20,173 nucleotides of DNA from Bryobacterales bacterium (lineage in GTDB: Bacteria > Acidobacteriota > Terriglobia > Bryobacterales > Bryobacteraceae), in contig PLMF01000032.1 in NCBI GenBank assembly GCA_003142355.1, forward strand, positions 1 through 20,173, in the 5' to 3' direction. A program made the translations under genes and the position numbers. The notes beneath the pieces are model-generated. The model was not told the origin of the DNA, made no database searches, and saw only the letters and a list, made by a program, of their open reading frames with translations. Below, in pieces: positions 6,946 to 14,358 of this stretch. Numbering within the stretch: the stretch's first letter is position 1; each line of letters starts with the position of its first letter.

Positions 6946-7587
6946 TCAGGGCAGGATCAGCGACGACGATGCCGCCGGAGGCGCCGCGCCGCCTTCATCG
7001 GCGTAGACCCTGCGCAGGGCATCGAGAAACGCGCGGCCCTTACGCCGGCCGTTATTCTGGTCCAGCTCGAAGCGTTGCAGAAAGACCAGCAGGCCCAGGA
7101 TGTCGGCATCCCGTGTCTTGGTCATCCCCAGACTCTCGGTCTCGTCATGCCGAAACTTGGCGATGCCGGCCTGCGCCACTCCGCAAATGTGCGCCGCCAA
7201 AGGGTTGGTCGGGCGGCTTTCATAATAAACGCCGCTTTGCAGGGTGCGGTAGGTGCGGGTCAGCGCGTCCAGCGCGTCCCGCATATCGAAGTCCACTACC
7301 CCCGGCGTGTCGGATGCGGCGCGCGTGAGGGTCATGGACAGAAAAGCGAGGAGCTTCTCGTTCTCGCTCAAGAATTCATCCGTGACATTGATGTCCCGAT
7401 TGGGGACTTGCTGGGGGTCGATGGGCGGCGTCTTGTCATGCTTGCGCGCCTGCCGCAGGTATTCGCAATCCAGCGGACAGCTCACCGTGACTTCGCGCTC
7501 CGTGCCGCAACAGGTGGTGCAGATATCGCCCCGTACTCCCGGGCAGAAGCGCCGCGGACGCCGGGTTTCGCAGAGTGCGCAAGCCAT
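6946..7587 (-). CDS. Conserved hypothetical protein with Cys-rich N-terminus
   Basis: 213 aa from MACALCETRRPRRFCPG. The first ~41 residues hold eight Cys (positions 3, 6, 15, 23, 26, 27, 37, 41), a likely zinc- or metal-binding module. The rest (~50-195) is helical and polar, with TDEFLSENEKLLAFLSMTL, GVVDFDMRDALDALTRTYRT and LLVFLQRFELDQNNGRRKGR; the last ~15 residues are Ala/Pro/Ser-rich. No enzyme motif or membrane segment. I recognise it only as an acidobacterial-type hypothetical. The frame stays open upstream (an ATG 11 codons earlier), but the Cys module and a -10-like TATACT at 7594-7599 support the chosen start. Lies 86 bp upstream of tRNA-Glu on the same strand. Confidence 0.7.
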   Translation of the reverse strand: MACALCETRRPRRFCPGVRGDICTTCCGTEREVTVSCPLDCEYLRQARKHDKTPPIDPQQVPNRDINVTDEFLSENEKLLAFLSMTLTRAASDTPGVVDFDMRDALDALTRTYRTLQSGVYYESRPTNPLAAHICGVAQAGIAKFRHDETESLGMTKTRDADILGLLVFLQRFELDQNNGRRKGRAFLDALRRVYADEGGAAPPAASSSLILP

Positions 7588-7593
7588 TCCCCT

Positions 7594-7599
7594 AGTATA
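7594..7599 (-). promoter_or_regulatory. Candidate -10 (TATACT) for the Cys-rich protein
   Basis: TATACT ends six bases before the ATG at 7587, with AGGGGA in between. If used, transcription would begin at or next to the start codon, giving a leaderless mRNA. Confidence 0.35.
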
Positions 7600-7700
7600 A
7601 AGGTCGAGGCGCGTCCTCATGCGGCGGCGGGCGCAGCGTTGGATATAACGCATACCGAAATCAGTTCTGCGACCGCGTGGCTTCGTGCCTTCGCGGAAAA

Positions 7701-7754
7701 CCACTCCCTCACGGTCGTGGCCCGGATCGGAGCCGCGCGCGTCAGCAAGCAGTT
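7701..7754. repeat. Imperfect palindromic repeat, dispersed-repeat type
   Basis: The 312-bp gap 7588-7899 has no convincing gene. In it, arms around CACGGTCG and GCCGCGCGCGTCAGCAAG are imperfectly complementary about a CCGGATCGG centre. It resembles intergenic palindromes that I recall from Solibacter-like genomes. Membership of a repeat family cannot be confirmed from one copy. Confidence 0.35.
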
Positions 7755-7864
7755 GCCCGGCAGCACCGAATCTCGCGGTCAGACCACCGGCGATAGTGGT
7801 ACGATTCGGTTTCGATATGCCGGTTCGAGGACTCGCATCAGACAAGGACCCGGAGGGGTATCAT

Positions 7865-7903
7865 ATGATTGAAGCTATTCTCCGGCTGGTTGGAAGGAAA
7901 TGA
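7865..7903 (+). CDS. Possible 12-codon leader ORF coupled to the next gene
   Basis: ATG at 7865 preceded by GGAGG (7853-7857), encodes MIEAILRLVGRK and stops at TGA that overlaps the next gene's ATG (ATGA, 7900-7903). Arrangement is typical of translational coupling. It may instead be chance, since GGAAGG inside it already serves as the ribosome site of the next gene. Confidence 0.3.
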   Translation: MIEAILRLVGRK

Positions 7904-8142
7904 ACGCCGCCCAGAAAGAACGCAACGAGGTGCTGAACGCCATTGGGCGCGAACTGGACGATCTATCTCTGTCCGGCCGGCTGGATTTTGAAGGTTTCAA
8001 ATCCCTCTTCACTCGCGCCCTTGATGTCGCCGGTTCGGATACGGACGATCTGGAGATGTTCTGCCAGGAAGCCCGCGATCCGGAATGGTGGGATTGGATG
8101 ACGCAGGAACTCCAGAAATCGCCTTCCCGGCGCGTGGCCTAA
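7900..8142 (+). CDS. Small acidic hypothetical protein
   Basis: 80 aa, helical, soluble, no Cys cluster or signal peptide. Notable features are an N-terminal amphipathic stretch (QKERNEVLNAIGRELDDLSL) and an acidic, Trp-rich part (EARDPEWWDWMTQELQ). A strong SD (GGAAGGAA) immediately precedes the ATG. It ends 38 bp before the convergent stop of the dGTPase-like gene. I do not recognise a family. Codon use is consistent with a real gene. Confidence 0.6.
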   Translation: MNAAQKERNEVLNAIGRELDDLSLSGRLDFEGFKSLFTRALDVAGSDTDDLEMFCQEARDPEWWDWMTQELQKSPSRRVA

Positions 8143-8180
8143 CCGTCCGCTTCCTTTGCCTTCGGCATCCAGTACCAGAC

Positions 8181-9299
8181 TCATCCCGGTCCGATGGTTT
8201 GCTCGTAAGTGCGGTGAAAGAAAGCGTCGGTCATGCCGGCGATGTAGTCGCACACCACGCGATGCGCGGGCTCGGCCAGCGCTTGTTGGCTGTATGGCTG
8301 CGGCAGGCGATCGGGGTGGTCGAGGAAGAACCGAAAAAGCTCTCCGATCATGGTCATGGACCGCCGCCGGTCCTCGCCCAGTGCCGCGGAGGCATACACC
8401 TTGGCATACAGGAATTGTTTCAAGGCGCGGCTGGTCTCCGCCGCCTCCGCGGTAAACGCCGCCAGGCGCCGTGGAAACGCTTGCACCTCGCCGGCATCCG
8501 CCACAGCCGCGTCCCGCGCGCGGACGGCGGTTCCTTCAATCAGGCCCGTCACCAACCCATCGATCAGGCGCCGCAGGCCCTCGTGGAAGCGCTCGCGCCC
8601 GGTGGCTCCGGGAAACTCGATTTCGATGGCCTCGTAAATCGCGCGGTATTGCGGAACGCAATCGGCGACATCTTCGGACGACAACATGCCGGCGGAAAAA
8701 GCGTCGTCCAGATCGGCCGTGTTGTAGGCGATCTCGTCGGCAAGATCGATCAACTGCGCTTCCAAAGGAGGGCGGAAAGCGGGCAGGTAGGCATCCAGTT
8801 CGGGGCTCTCGCCGGGGGTCAGATCGCGCGAATGCTTGACCATCCCCTCGCGCACTTCATACGTCAGGTTCAGCCCCGGAAAACGGGCGTACCGCTGCTC
8901 GAAACTTTCCACGATGCGTAGCGCGTGGAGATTGTGATCGAACTTCTCGCCGAAGCGCTCCATCTGCCGGTTCAACTCCTCCTCGCCGGCGTGCGCGAAC
9001 GGGGGGTGCCCGATGTCGTGCGCCAGCGCCAGGGCCTCCGTCAAGTCCTCATCCAGCTCCAGCACCTTCGCCACCGTGCGCGCCATCTGGGCCACTTCAA
9101 TGGTGTGCGTCAGGCGGTTGCGGAAATGATCCGAGAGACTGGATGTGAAAACCTGGGTTTTGGCCTCCAGCCGGCGGAAGGCTCGGGAATGGACTACGCG
9201 GTCGCGGTCGCGCTGGAAGGCGTTGCGGTAGGGATGTTCGGGTTCAGGGTAGCGCCGGCCCCGGCTTCGCTCCACCGCAAACCGCAGGCGCGCCAGCAT
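8181..9299 (-). CDS. dgt: Deoxyguanosinetriphosphate triphosphohydrolase-like HD protein
   Basis: 372 aa, the usual length of the short Dgt-like group. Dgt enzymes convert dGTP (or other dNTPs) to the nucleoside and triphosphate. Visible motifs: RDRVVHSRAFRRLEAKTQVF near the N-terminus, then the HD domain with NRLTHTIEVAQ (first His), ALAHDIGHPPFAHAGE (His-Asp pair), and later DLADEIAYNTADLDDAF (the Asp ligand region). The gene begins 16 bp after the stop of the TPR gene, so the two are probably one transcription unit. Its SD is weak, consistent with coupling. Converges with 7900-8142. In bacteria such proteins tune dNTP pools; some family members act in phage defence, but nothing here points to that. 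Confidence 0.9.
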   Translation of the reverse strand: MLARLRFAVERSRGRRYPEPEHPYRNAFQRDRDRVVHSRAFRRLEAKTQVFTSSLSDHFRNRLTHTIEVAQMARTVAKVLELDEDLTEALALAHDIGHPPFAHAGEEELNRQMERFGEKFDHNLHALRIVESFEQRYARFPGLNLTYEVREGMVKHSRDLTPGESPELDAYLPAFRPPLEAQLIDLADEIAYNTADLDDAFSAGMLSSEDVADCVPQYRAIYEAIEIEFPGATGRERFHEGLRRLIDGLVTGLIEGTAVRARDAAVADAGEVQAFPRRLAAFTAEAAETSRALKQFLYAKVYASAALGEDRRRSMTMIGELFRFFLDHPDRLPQPYSQQALAEPAHRVVCDYIAGMTDAFFHRTYEQTIGPG

Positions 9300-9315
9300 C
9301 GCAGGACCGACCGGC

Positions 9316-10014
9316 CTACTGCGGAGGAATCTCGCCGTAAGCCTGAAGAGCCACCTGGCCCACCGCCCCGGGCAGGTTGCGCAGCGGATCCAGAAGCTTG
9401 CGCGCCTCGGCCGGCTTCTTCAACGCAAGATAGCGAGCCAGCGTGATCGCCGCTTGTCCCTGGGAAACGAACATCGTGGGTTTGGCCATCAATTCCCGCA
9501 GCGTCTTCTCCCCCAGATCGGAGCGGCCATCGGCGAAGTAGATCTGGGCCAGCGAGAGTCTGGCCAGCGAGACGTAGTTCTGGTCGCCCTTCCGAGCTAC
9601 CTCCTGGAAGCTTTTTTCAGCCTCCGCCAGCTTTCCTTGGTCCGCCTGGATGGCGCCCAGGTAGTACTCCGCGATTCCGCCCTCGTCGCTCCCGGCGTAC
9701 TTGTTCCGCAAATCCGTGAACACTCTCAGGGCTTCCTGATTCTTGGCTTCCTGCGTGGGGAAGCTGAGACCTCCGTTGGCCGAGGGCCCGACCGGCGCCT
9801 CCTGAACCTGGATAGCCTTGGTCAGCGCTTCTTCCCGCACACCGTGCTCGTGCCGTTGATAGAGCACGTAGCCGGCGACTAGCAGGCCGACCACCGCGGC
9901 GATCATGCCATAGCGGAGGATCTCTTCTTTATGATCTTCGAAGAACGTTACGGTAAGCCCGACTTCCTGGGCAAACTTATCGCTCTTTAGTTCTTTGCGG
10001 GTGATTCTAGCCAC
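9316..10014 (-). CDS. Membrane-anchored TPR protein (YfgM-like)
   Basis: 232 aa, starting with GTG at 10014 behind GAGG. Residues ~1-33 are cytosolic and basic; a single membrane helix follows (GMIAAVVGLLVAGYVLYQ, ~36-53); the rest (~55-232) is a periplasmic array of tetratricopeptide-type helices, including AEYYLGAIQADQGKLAEAEK and LARLSLAQIYFADGRSDLGE. This is the layout of YfgM/TPR_21 proteins, which associate with the Sec translocon and periplasmic chaperones in E. coli; that role here is inference. First gene of a probable two-gene operon with the dGTPase-like gene. Confidence 0.75.
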   Translation of the reverse strand: MARITRKELKSDKFAQEVGLTVTFFEDHKEEILRYGMIAAVVGLLVAGYVLYQRHEHGVREEALTKAIQVQEAPVGPSANGGLSFPTQEAKNQEALRVFTDLRNKYAGSDEGGIAEYYLGAIQADQGKLAEAEKSFQEVARKGDQNYVSLARLSLAQIYFADGRSDLGEKTLRELMAKPTMFVSQGQAAITLARYLALKKPAEARKLLDPLRNLPGAVGQVALQAYGEIPPQ

Positions 10015-10064
10015 GAAAACCTCAAATGGAATCGAATGTTCATGGTATCACGACACTCTGCCGG

Positions 10065-10082
10065 GGCGAGGCACGTCTCGCC
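10065..10082. promoter_or_regulatory. Inverted repeat in divergent promoter region
   Basis: GGCGAG and CTCGCC separated by six bases, in the 93-bp gap between the leftward TPR gene and the rightward aminotransferase gene. Could be an operator or an mRNA leader hairpin. No clear -35/-10 pair is seen. Confidence 0.3.
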
Positions 10083-10107
10083 GCCAACCAGTGGGAGAAT
10101 ATCGGTT

Positions 10108-11286
10108 ATGCCACACATTGCACGCTCCGTGGAAAACGTGCCCCACTCGCGTATTCGCGAGCTGGCGGAAATCGCCATGCCGATGGAGGGAGTCCTGCGC
10201 CTGTATTTCGGCGAATCCAACCTGCCCACGCCGGATTACATCAAGCAGGCCGCCATCCGCGCCATGCGGGACGGCTACACCTTCTATACCGAAAATGCCG
10301 GCCTGCCTTCCCTGCGGCGCGCCATTGCGGAAAACTACCGCCGGCTGCATGCGGTGGAGCTCGATCCGTCGACCGAAATCGTGGTCACCGCCTCGGGAGT
10401 GCAAGCCCTGAACGTGGGAATCCGCTGCGTGCTCGATCCGGGCGACCAGGCGCTGGTGCTCACTCCGGCCTGGCCCAACGGCGCTTCCAGCGTCATGATG
10501 GCCAACGCCGCCGTGTGCCAAGTGCCGCACCCGCTCTCGGGCGACCGCTACCGCGTGGATTTCGACGCGCTCGAGGCCGCCCGGTCGCCGCGCACGCGCC
10601 TGCTCATCTATACCTCACCCTCGAATCCGCTCGGCTGGGTGGCCACCGAAGAGGACCAGCGGCGCCTGCTCGATTTTGCGCGGCGCCACGATCTCTGGCT
10701 TCTGGCCGATGAGGTCTACGACCGGCTGTACTACGCCGGCGCGCGCCTCGGCGACCCCGTCCCCTCGATCTTGCGGATGGCCACGCGCGACGACGCCGTG
10801 ATGGTGGTGCACTCGTTTTCGAAAAGCTACTGCATGACCGGCTGGCGCGTTGGCTGGCTGGTGGCGCGGCGGGACCTGGCGGCCAAGGCCACCCAGTTGA
10901 ACGAGTTCATCATCTCGCACGCGCCCAGCTTCGCCCAGAAGGCCGGCGAAACGGCCCTGGCGGAGGGCGAGGGCCCGCTCGTCGAAATGATCGAGCGGCT
11001 CGAGCGGAACCGCGATCTTTGCCTGGATGCGCTGAGCGGCATCCCCGGCGTGACCGTCCCCAAGCCCGATGGCGCGTTTTACCTGTTCCCGCGCATCCAG
11101 GGCTTGGGCGATTCCTTCGCCTTCTGTAAGCGCCTCCTGGAGGAGACCAGGGTCGGCCTCGCCCCAGGCGTGGCCTTCGGCGCCGGCGGGGAGGGTTCGG
11201 TCCGAATCTGCTATGCCGCCGAGCCTTCCATTCTCGAACCAGCCATGGAGCGCCTGACGAAGTTCCTCCGCGCTTTTCCGGCCTGA
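10108..11286 (+). CDS. Class I/II PLP-dependent aminotransferase
   Basis: 392 aa from the ATG at 10108, which has GGGAGA upstream and begins at the conserved N-terminal region; an ATG 24 codons earlier is less likely. Fold-type I features: YTENAGLPSLRRAIAENY, SGVQALNVG, TPAWPN, SPSNPLG (substrate Arg/Asn region), LADEVYDRLYY (Asp for the pyridine nitrogen and Tyr), and HSFSKSYCMTGWRVGW, where Lys239 would form the Schiff base with PLP. Near the C-terminus GEGSVRICYA holds the Arg that binds the substrate carboxylate. Aspartate-aminotransferase superfamily; substrate not resolved. Stands alone, divergent from the TPR gene. Confidence 0.9.
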   Translation: MPHIARSVENVPHSRIRELAEIAMPMEGVLRLYFGESNLPTPDYIKQAAIRAMRDGYTFYTENAGLPSLRRAIAENYRRLHAVELDPSTEIVVTASGVQALNVGIRCVLDPGDQALVLTPAWPNGASSVMMANAAVCQVPHPLSGDRYRVDFDALEAARSPRTRLLIYTSPSNPLGWVATEEDQRRLLDFARRHDLWLLADEVYDRLYYAGARLGDPVPSILRMATRDDAVMVVHSFSKSYCMTGWRVGWLVARRDLAAKATQLNEFIISHAPSFAQKAGETALAEGEGPLVEMIERLERNRDLCLDALSGIPGVTVPKPDGAFYLFPRIQGLGDSFAFCKRLLEETRVGLAPGVAFGAGGEGSVRICYAAEPSILEPAMERLTKFLRAFPA

Positions 11287-11290
11287 ACCT

Positions 11291-11392
11291 CTACTCACCG
11301 CCGAACTCCGCTTTGGCCTGTTCCGTCACGGTCCAGAGGTACACAGTCGTGGCGGGCTGGCGGCGATTAGCGGGGCAGGGCTCGACCCGCAT
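11291..11392 (-). CDS. Possible 33-codon ORF after the thioesterase
   Basis: MRVEPCPANRRQPATTVYLW and EQAKAEFGGE, overlapping the last 26 bp of the thioesterase gene in another frame and filling the otherwise empty gap. It looks protein-like. It may be a small overlapping gene, or the original C-terminus of the thioesterase before a frameshift. Confidence 0.2.
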   Translation of the reverse strand: MRVEPCPANRRQPATTVYLWTVTEQAKAEFGGE

Positions 11393-11810
11393 CACGAGGC
11401 GAGGCCTCGACGGAGAAGCAAGCCCGGACCTCCGGACTGACGCTGACCGGCTTCCCGGTCCGGCTATCTATGGGGCACCACAAGGTGCGTGCCTTGGCCA
11501 GGACGCTGCCGTCCCTCGCCCGGAGCAACTCAGTAAAGCGTTCGAACCGAATCCGGCTGGCGCTTCCCACCCATGTCCGGGCGACGATCCGGTCGCCGAG
11601 AAAGGCCGGTTGCTTATAATCGATCTCGTGACGCACCACTACCCACAGCAGTTTCGCCTGGTCTGTGGCGGGCGCGGCAGCCGTCCAATGCGCCACCGCG
11701 GCCTCCTGCACCCAGCGAAGGTAGGTAACGTTGTTGACGTGGCCGAGTTGGTCGATATCCGCCGCCTCCACCGCTATGGTCAGTTCAAAAGCTTCCGCGG
11801 CCTGACTCAT
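11367..11810 (-). CDS. Hot-dog fold acyl-CoA thioesterase (YbgC/FadM type)
   Basis: 147 aa. A classic 4-hydroxybenzoyl-CoA-thioesterase-like hot-dog pattern: ADIDQLGHVNNVTYLRWVQE (residues ~17-36; Asp/His region in the active-site helix), VVVRHEIDYKQPAFLGDRI and TWVGSASRIRFERFTELLR. The family hydrolyses acyl-CoA thioesters, often tied to fatty-acid turnover or membrane envelope maintenance. Soluble, cytoplasmic. Divergent from the OmpA-family gene, 74 bp apart. The tail GRALPR may be affected by a frameshift because a coding-like run continues in another frame downstream (11291-11392). Confidence 0.85.
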   Translation of the reverse strand: MSQAAEAFELTIAVEAADIDQLGHVNNVTYLRWVQEAAVAHWTAAAPATDQAKLLWVVVRHEIDYKQPAFLGDRIVARTWVGSASRIRFERFTELLRARDGSVLAKARTLWCPIDSRTGKPVSVSPEVRACFSVEASPRDAGRALPR

Positions 11811-11833
11811 CTTCTTCAGTATCCCCCCGCGCG

Positions 11834-11857
11834 GGAATCGGCGATTCCGGCTAAAAT
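11834..11857 (+). promoter_or_regulatory. Perfect inverted repeat plus -10 (TAAAAT) before the OmpA-family gene
   Basis: GGAATC-GGC-GATTCC (11834-11848) lies three bases before TAAAAT (11852-11857), in the 74-bp divergent gap. A dimeric repressor or activator binding there would overlap the -35/-10 spacer. SD AAGGAAG follows at about 11873-11879. Confidence 0.4.
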
Positions 11858-11884
11858 AGACTCGCGGGCCGAAAGGAAGCGACT

Positions 11885-13501
11885 ATGAAGAGTCCCATCG
11901 CGCCATTGTTCCCACTCTTGGTTATTGGCTTATCGGCAGGCCTTGCCGCTGGCGAGACCTGGCAGGATGCGCCCCCAGCCAATCAACCGCCAGCCAATCA
12001 ATTCGATAAGCCGGTCCAGGCCATCGGTTACCGGGTTGGCGGCGGCGCGACAAAAATCGCCCTGATCTCGACGGGCGCCATCCCGGAAGCCCACGGCGAA
12101 GCAAAGGTCGAGGCCAAGACTGGGGCGACATACATCGAGGCGGACGTGAAAGGCCTGGGGCAACCAACCAGATTCGGCGCGGGGTTTCTGACCTATGTGC
12201 TGTGGGCCGTCTCCCCGGAGGGTAGCACCTACAACCTGGGCGAAATCCGCATCGGCAACGCCGGGGAAGGCAAGCTCAAAACCAGCACCCAGTTGCAGGC
12301 CTTCTCCTTGTTCGTCGCCGCGGAACCGTACTTCTCGGTTCGCCAGCCCAGCGACGTTCTGGTGCTGGAAAACGAGATCGGGAAGAACACCAAAGGCGAG
12401 GTTTTCCTGGTCCACGAGTACAAGTTGATGGCGCGCGCCCAGTACGAGCAGTTGGGGAATCCGCTGGCGTTATCGCTGGACCTCAAGCACGTTCCATTGG
12501 AGATGTACGAAGCCCGCAACGCCGCGGAAATCGCCCGGTCGCGTGGCGCGGATCGATACGCGGCGGACATTTATGCCAAGGTGGACGAGAGCTTGAAGAA
12601 GGCTGAAGATGCCCTGGCGCGGAAGGCCGGCAATCAGGAGATTGTCTCCGCCGCGAGACAGGCGGTGCAGTTCGCCGAAGACGCGCGCGCCTTGACCACT
12701 CAACGCCAGGAGGAGGAACGCATCGCGCAGGAGCGCGAGGCCGCGGCGGCCCAAGCCAAGGCCGAGGCCGAGGCCAAAGCGGCCGCCGAGGCGGCCGAAG
12801 CCAAGAAGAAGGCCGATGAAGAAGCCCAGCGCCAGGCCGAGCTGGCTGCCGCCCGGGAGGCCAAGATCAAGGCGGAAGCGGAACTCGCCGCCGTAAAAGC
12901 CAAGATGGAAGCCGAGGCGCAGGCGGCCCAGGCCAAGGCCGAGTCTGACGCGCTGGCCCAGGCCAAGGCCGAAGCGGAGGCATTGGCCGCCAGAACCAAG
13001 GCCGAGGCCGACGCACGGGAAGCCCAAGCCCTGGCCGAAGCGGAACAAGCCCGCAAGGCCGCCGAGGCTCTCCGCGCGCAGTTACTGGAGCAGTTCAACC
13101 GTATCCTCGATACTCGGGACACGCAGCGCGGACTGGTGATCAACATGGCCGATGTGCTCTTCGACACCGGGAAGTTCGACCTTCGTCCGATCGCGCGGGA
13201 AAAGCTCGCCAGGCTGGCGGGTATTGTGCTCGCTCACGCCGGATTGAATCTCGACATTGAAGGACACACCGACAGCACGGGCAGCGATGAACTGAACCAG
13301 AAACTCTCGGACCAGCGCGCGAATTCGGTTCGGAAGTACCTGATCGGACAGGGATTGCCGGAAACCAGTTTGATCGCGGTGGGGTTCGGCAAGTCGATGC
13401 CGGTGGCCGACAACGGCACGGCGGCGGGCCGGCAGCAGAACCGGCGCGTGGAAATCATCGTCTCGGGAGAACTCATCGGCACCAAGATCGGCAGGCAGTG
13501 A
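11885..13501 (+). CDS. OmpA-family protein with long coiled coil
   Basis: 538 aa. Signal peptide 1-22 (PLFPLLVIGLSAGLAAG). Residues ~25-210 form a beta-rich exported domain of unknown type. About 255-400 is an Ala/Glu/Lys/Gln heptad-like coiled coil, encoded by repeated GCC-AAG-GCC-GAG units. ~405-530 is the OmpA C-terminal peptidoglycan-binding domain: DVLFDTGKFDLRP, DIEGHTDSTGSDELN, DQRANSVRKYLIGQGLP and GRQQNRRVEIIV. Asp463 and Arg478, spaced 15 apart, fit the pair that holds the diaminopimelate of peptidoglycan. No lipobox Cys is seen, so it is periplasmic rather than a lipoprotein. A strong SD (GGAAG) sits 7 nt before ATG. Role is probably cell-envelope anchoring. Regulatory palindrome upstream. 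Confidence 0.9.
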   Translation: MKSPIAPLFPLLVIGLSAGLAAGETWQDAPPANQPPANQFDKPVQAIGYRVGGGATKIALISTGAIPEAHGEAKVEAKTGATYIEADVKGLGQPTRFGAGFLTYVLWAVSPEGSTYNLGEIRIGNAGEGKLKTSTQLQAFSLFVAAEPYFSVRQPSDVLVLENEIGKNTKGEVFLVHEYKLMARAQYEQLGNPLALSLDLKHVPLEMYEARNAAEIARSRGADRYAADIYAKVDESLKKAEDALARKAGNQEIVSAARQAVQFAEDARALTTQRQEEERIAQEREAAAAQAKAEAEAKAAAEAAEAKKKADEEAQRQAELAAAREAKIKAEAELAAVKAKMEAEAQAAQAKAESDALAQAKAEAEALAARTKAEADAREAQALAEAEQARKAAEALRAQLLEQFNRILDTRDTQRGLVINMADVLFDTGKFDLRPIAREKLARLAGIVLAHAGLNLDIEGHTDSTGSDELNQKLSDQRANSVRKYLIGQGLPETSLIAVGFGKSMPVADNGTAAGRQQNRRVEIIVSGELIGTKIGRQ

Positions 13502-13548
13502 TTTTTCCCGGGGAGCCCCGGTTGACGCGATAGAATCAGGTATTCATC

Positions 13549-14142
13549 ATGAATTCCAGCCGATTGGCATGTTTTCTGCTGGGTCTATGGATAGGGGGTG
13601 GACTGCTCATGGCCTGGGTGGCCGCCGAAAGCCTCAGCTCGGTGGACCGTCTGCTCGCCCAGCCCCATCCCGTGGCTACGGCCCAGTTCAAAGCGCTCGG
13701 CCGCGCCGAGGCGCGCCTGCTGCTTCGCTACCAGGTCTCCGAGCAGAACCGCCGGGCTCTCGAGAATTGGGAAACGGCGCAGATCGTCTTGGGAGCGCTG
13801 TTCTTCTTTTTCGTGCTGTTCGCAACCAGCGAGAACAAGTTGGCGCTTTCCTTGGTCCTGGTGATGATTGCCGGAGTCCTGGTCCAGCGCTTCCTGCTCA
13901 CGCCGGGAATGATTTCCCTCGGCCGGATGATCGACTTTGTTCCTCCCAATGCGCTCTCCGGGGAGCGCATCCAGCTTTGGGTGCTGCACAGTTGGTATTG
14001 GGGATTGGAATTGATGAAGTTGGTGCTCGGCCTGGTGTTGGCCGCGCGGCTGATCACGCGCCGGAGCCGGCGCTCAGGACACGCCCGGCAGCAGCTCAAT
14101 CTGGTCGATAAAGCCAATCACCGCCATGTCGATGGGTTGTAG
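13549..14142 (+). CDS. Four-helix membrane protein, DUF4149-like
   Basis: 197 aa with four predicted membrane helices (~7-27, 76-94, 97-117, 147-168): SRLACFLLGLWIGGGLLMAW, LGALFFFFVLFAT, LALSLVLVMIAGVLVQRFLL and WYWGLELMKLVLGLVLAARL. The Gly-rich first helix and layout recall DUF4149 proteins, a bacterial family of unknown function; sure only of the topology. TAGAAT (13531-13536) lies 12 nt before the ATG, with a weak SD. Its last 69 bp overlap the stop-proximal end of the BMC-P gene on the opposite strand, so the C-terminal ~20 residues may not be essential. Not part of the BMC operon. Confidence 0.7.
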   Translation: MNSSRLACFLLGLWIGGGLLMAWVAAESLSSVDRLLAQPHPVATAQFKALGRAEARLLLRYQVSEQNRRALENWETAQIVLGALFFFFVLFATSENKLALSLVLVMIAGVLVQRFLLTPGMISLGRMIDFVPPNALSGERIQLWVLHSWYWGLELMKLVLGLVLAARLITRRSRRSGHARQQLNLVDKANHRHVDGL

Positions 14143-14355
14143 AAGCCGGCCCACGGAGGTGGATGCGCAGAAACCTTCGGTGGTCACCAGCACCTTGTCG
14201 CCCACGCCCGCATCCACCGCGTCCAGCGCCACCACGGCGACACCGCGGTTGGTGCCATCCAGGTTGAGTGGCTGAACCATCAGGATCTTGCTCCCTTCGT
14301 GGCTGGGGTGCTTATAGGTGGCCACCAATTCTCCAATGACTCGCGCGATCAGCAT
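14074..14355 (-). CDS. BMC-P shell protein (EutN/CcmL family), third copy
   Basis: 93 aa. Single EutN/CcmL (Pfam BMC vertex) domain: MLIARVIGELVATYKHPSHE, KILMVQPLN, GVAVVALDAVDAGVGDKVLV and DMAVIGFIDQIEL. These proteins form pentamers that cap the vertices of a bacterial microcompartment. Last gene of the five-gene minus-strand operon, 3 bp after the stop of the second BMC-P gene, with AAAGG upstream of the start. Differs clearly from the other two copies (for example TTEGFCASTSVGR), so the three are old paralogues. Confidence 0.93.
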   Translation of the reverse strand: MLIARVIGELVATYKHPSHEGSKILMVQPLNLDGTNRGVAVVALDAVDAGVGDKVLVTTEGFCASTSVGRLLQPIDMAVIGFIDQIELLPGVS

Positions 14356-14358
14356 GAC

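Noticed and set aside
6871..7872. Long plus-strand frame (333 codons) opposite the Cys-rich protein
   Set aside because: Shadow of the minus-strand gene; no domain pattern, and it runs through the intergenic palindrome.
12470..13048. Leu/Gly-rich minus-strand frame in the OmpA-family gene
   Set aside because: Produced by the antisense reading of the Ala/Lys/Glu coiled-coil codons.
12730..13075. Tandem DNA repeat (GCCAAGGCCGAG-like units)
   Set aside because: The units are irregular and in frame with an Ala/Glu/Lys coiled coil; protein repeat rather than a DNA repeat element.
13505..13520. CCGGGGAGCCCCGG hairpin as a terminator of the OmpA-family gene
   Set aside because: No T-run follows the stem on either strand; the T-run precedes it. 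Loop too short to be convincing.
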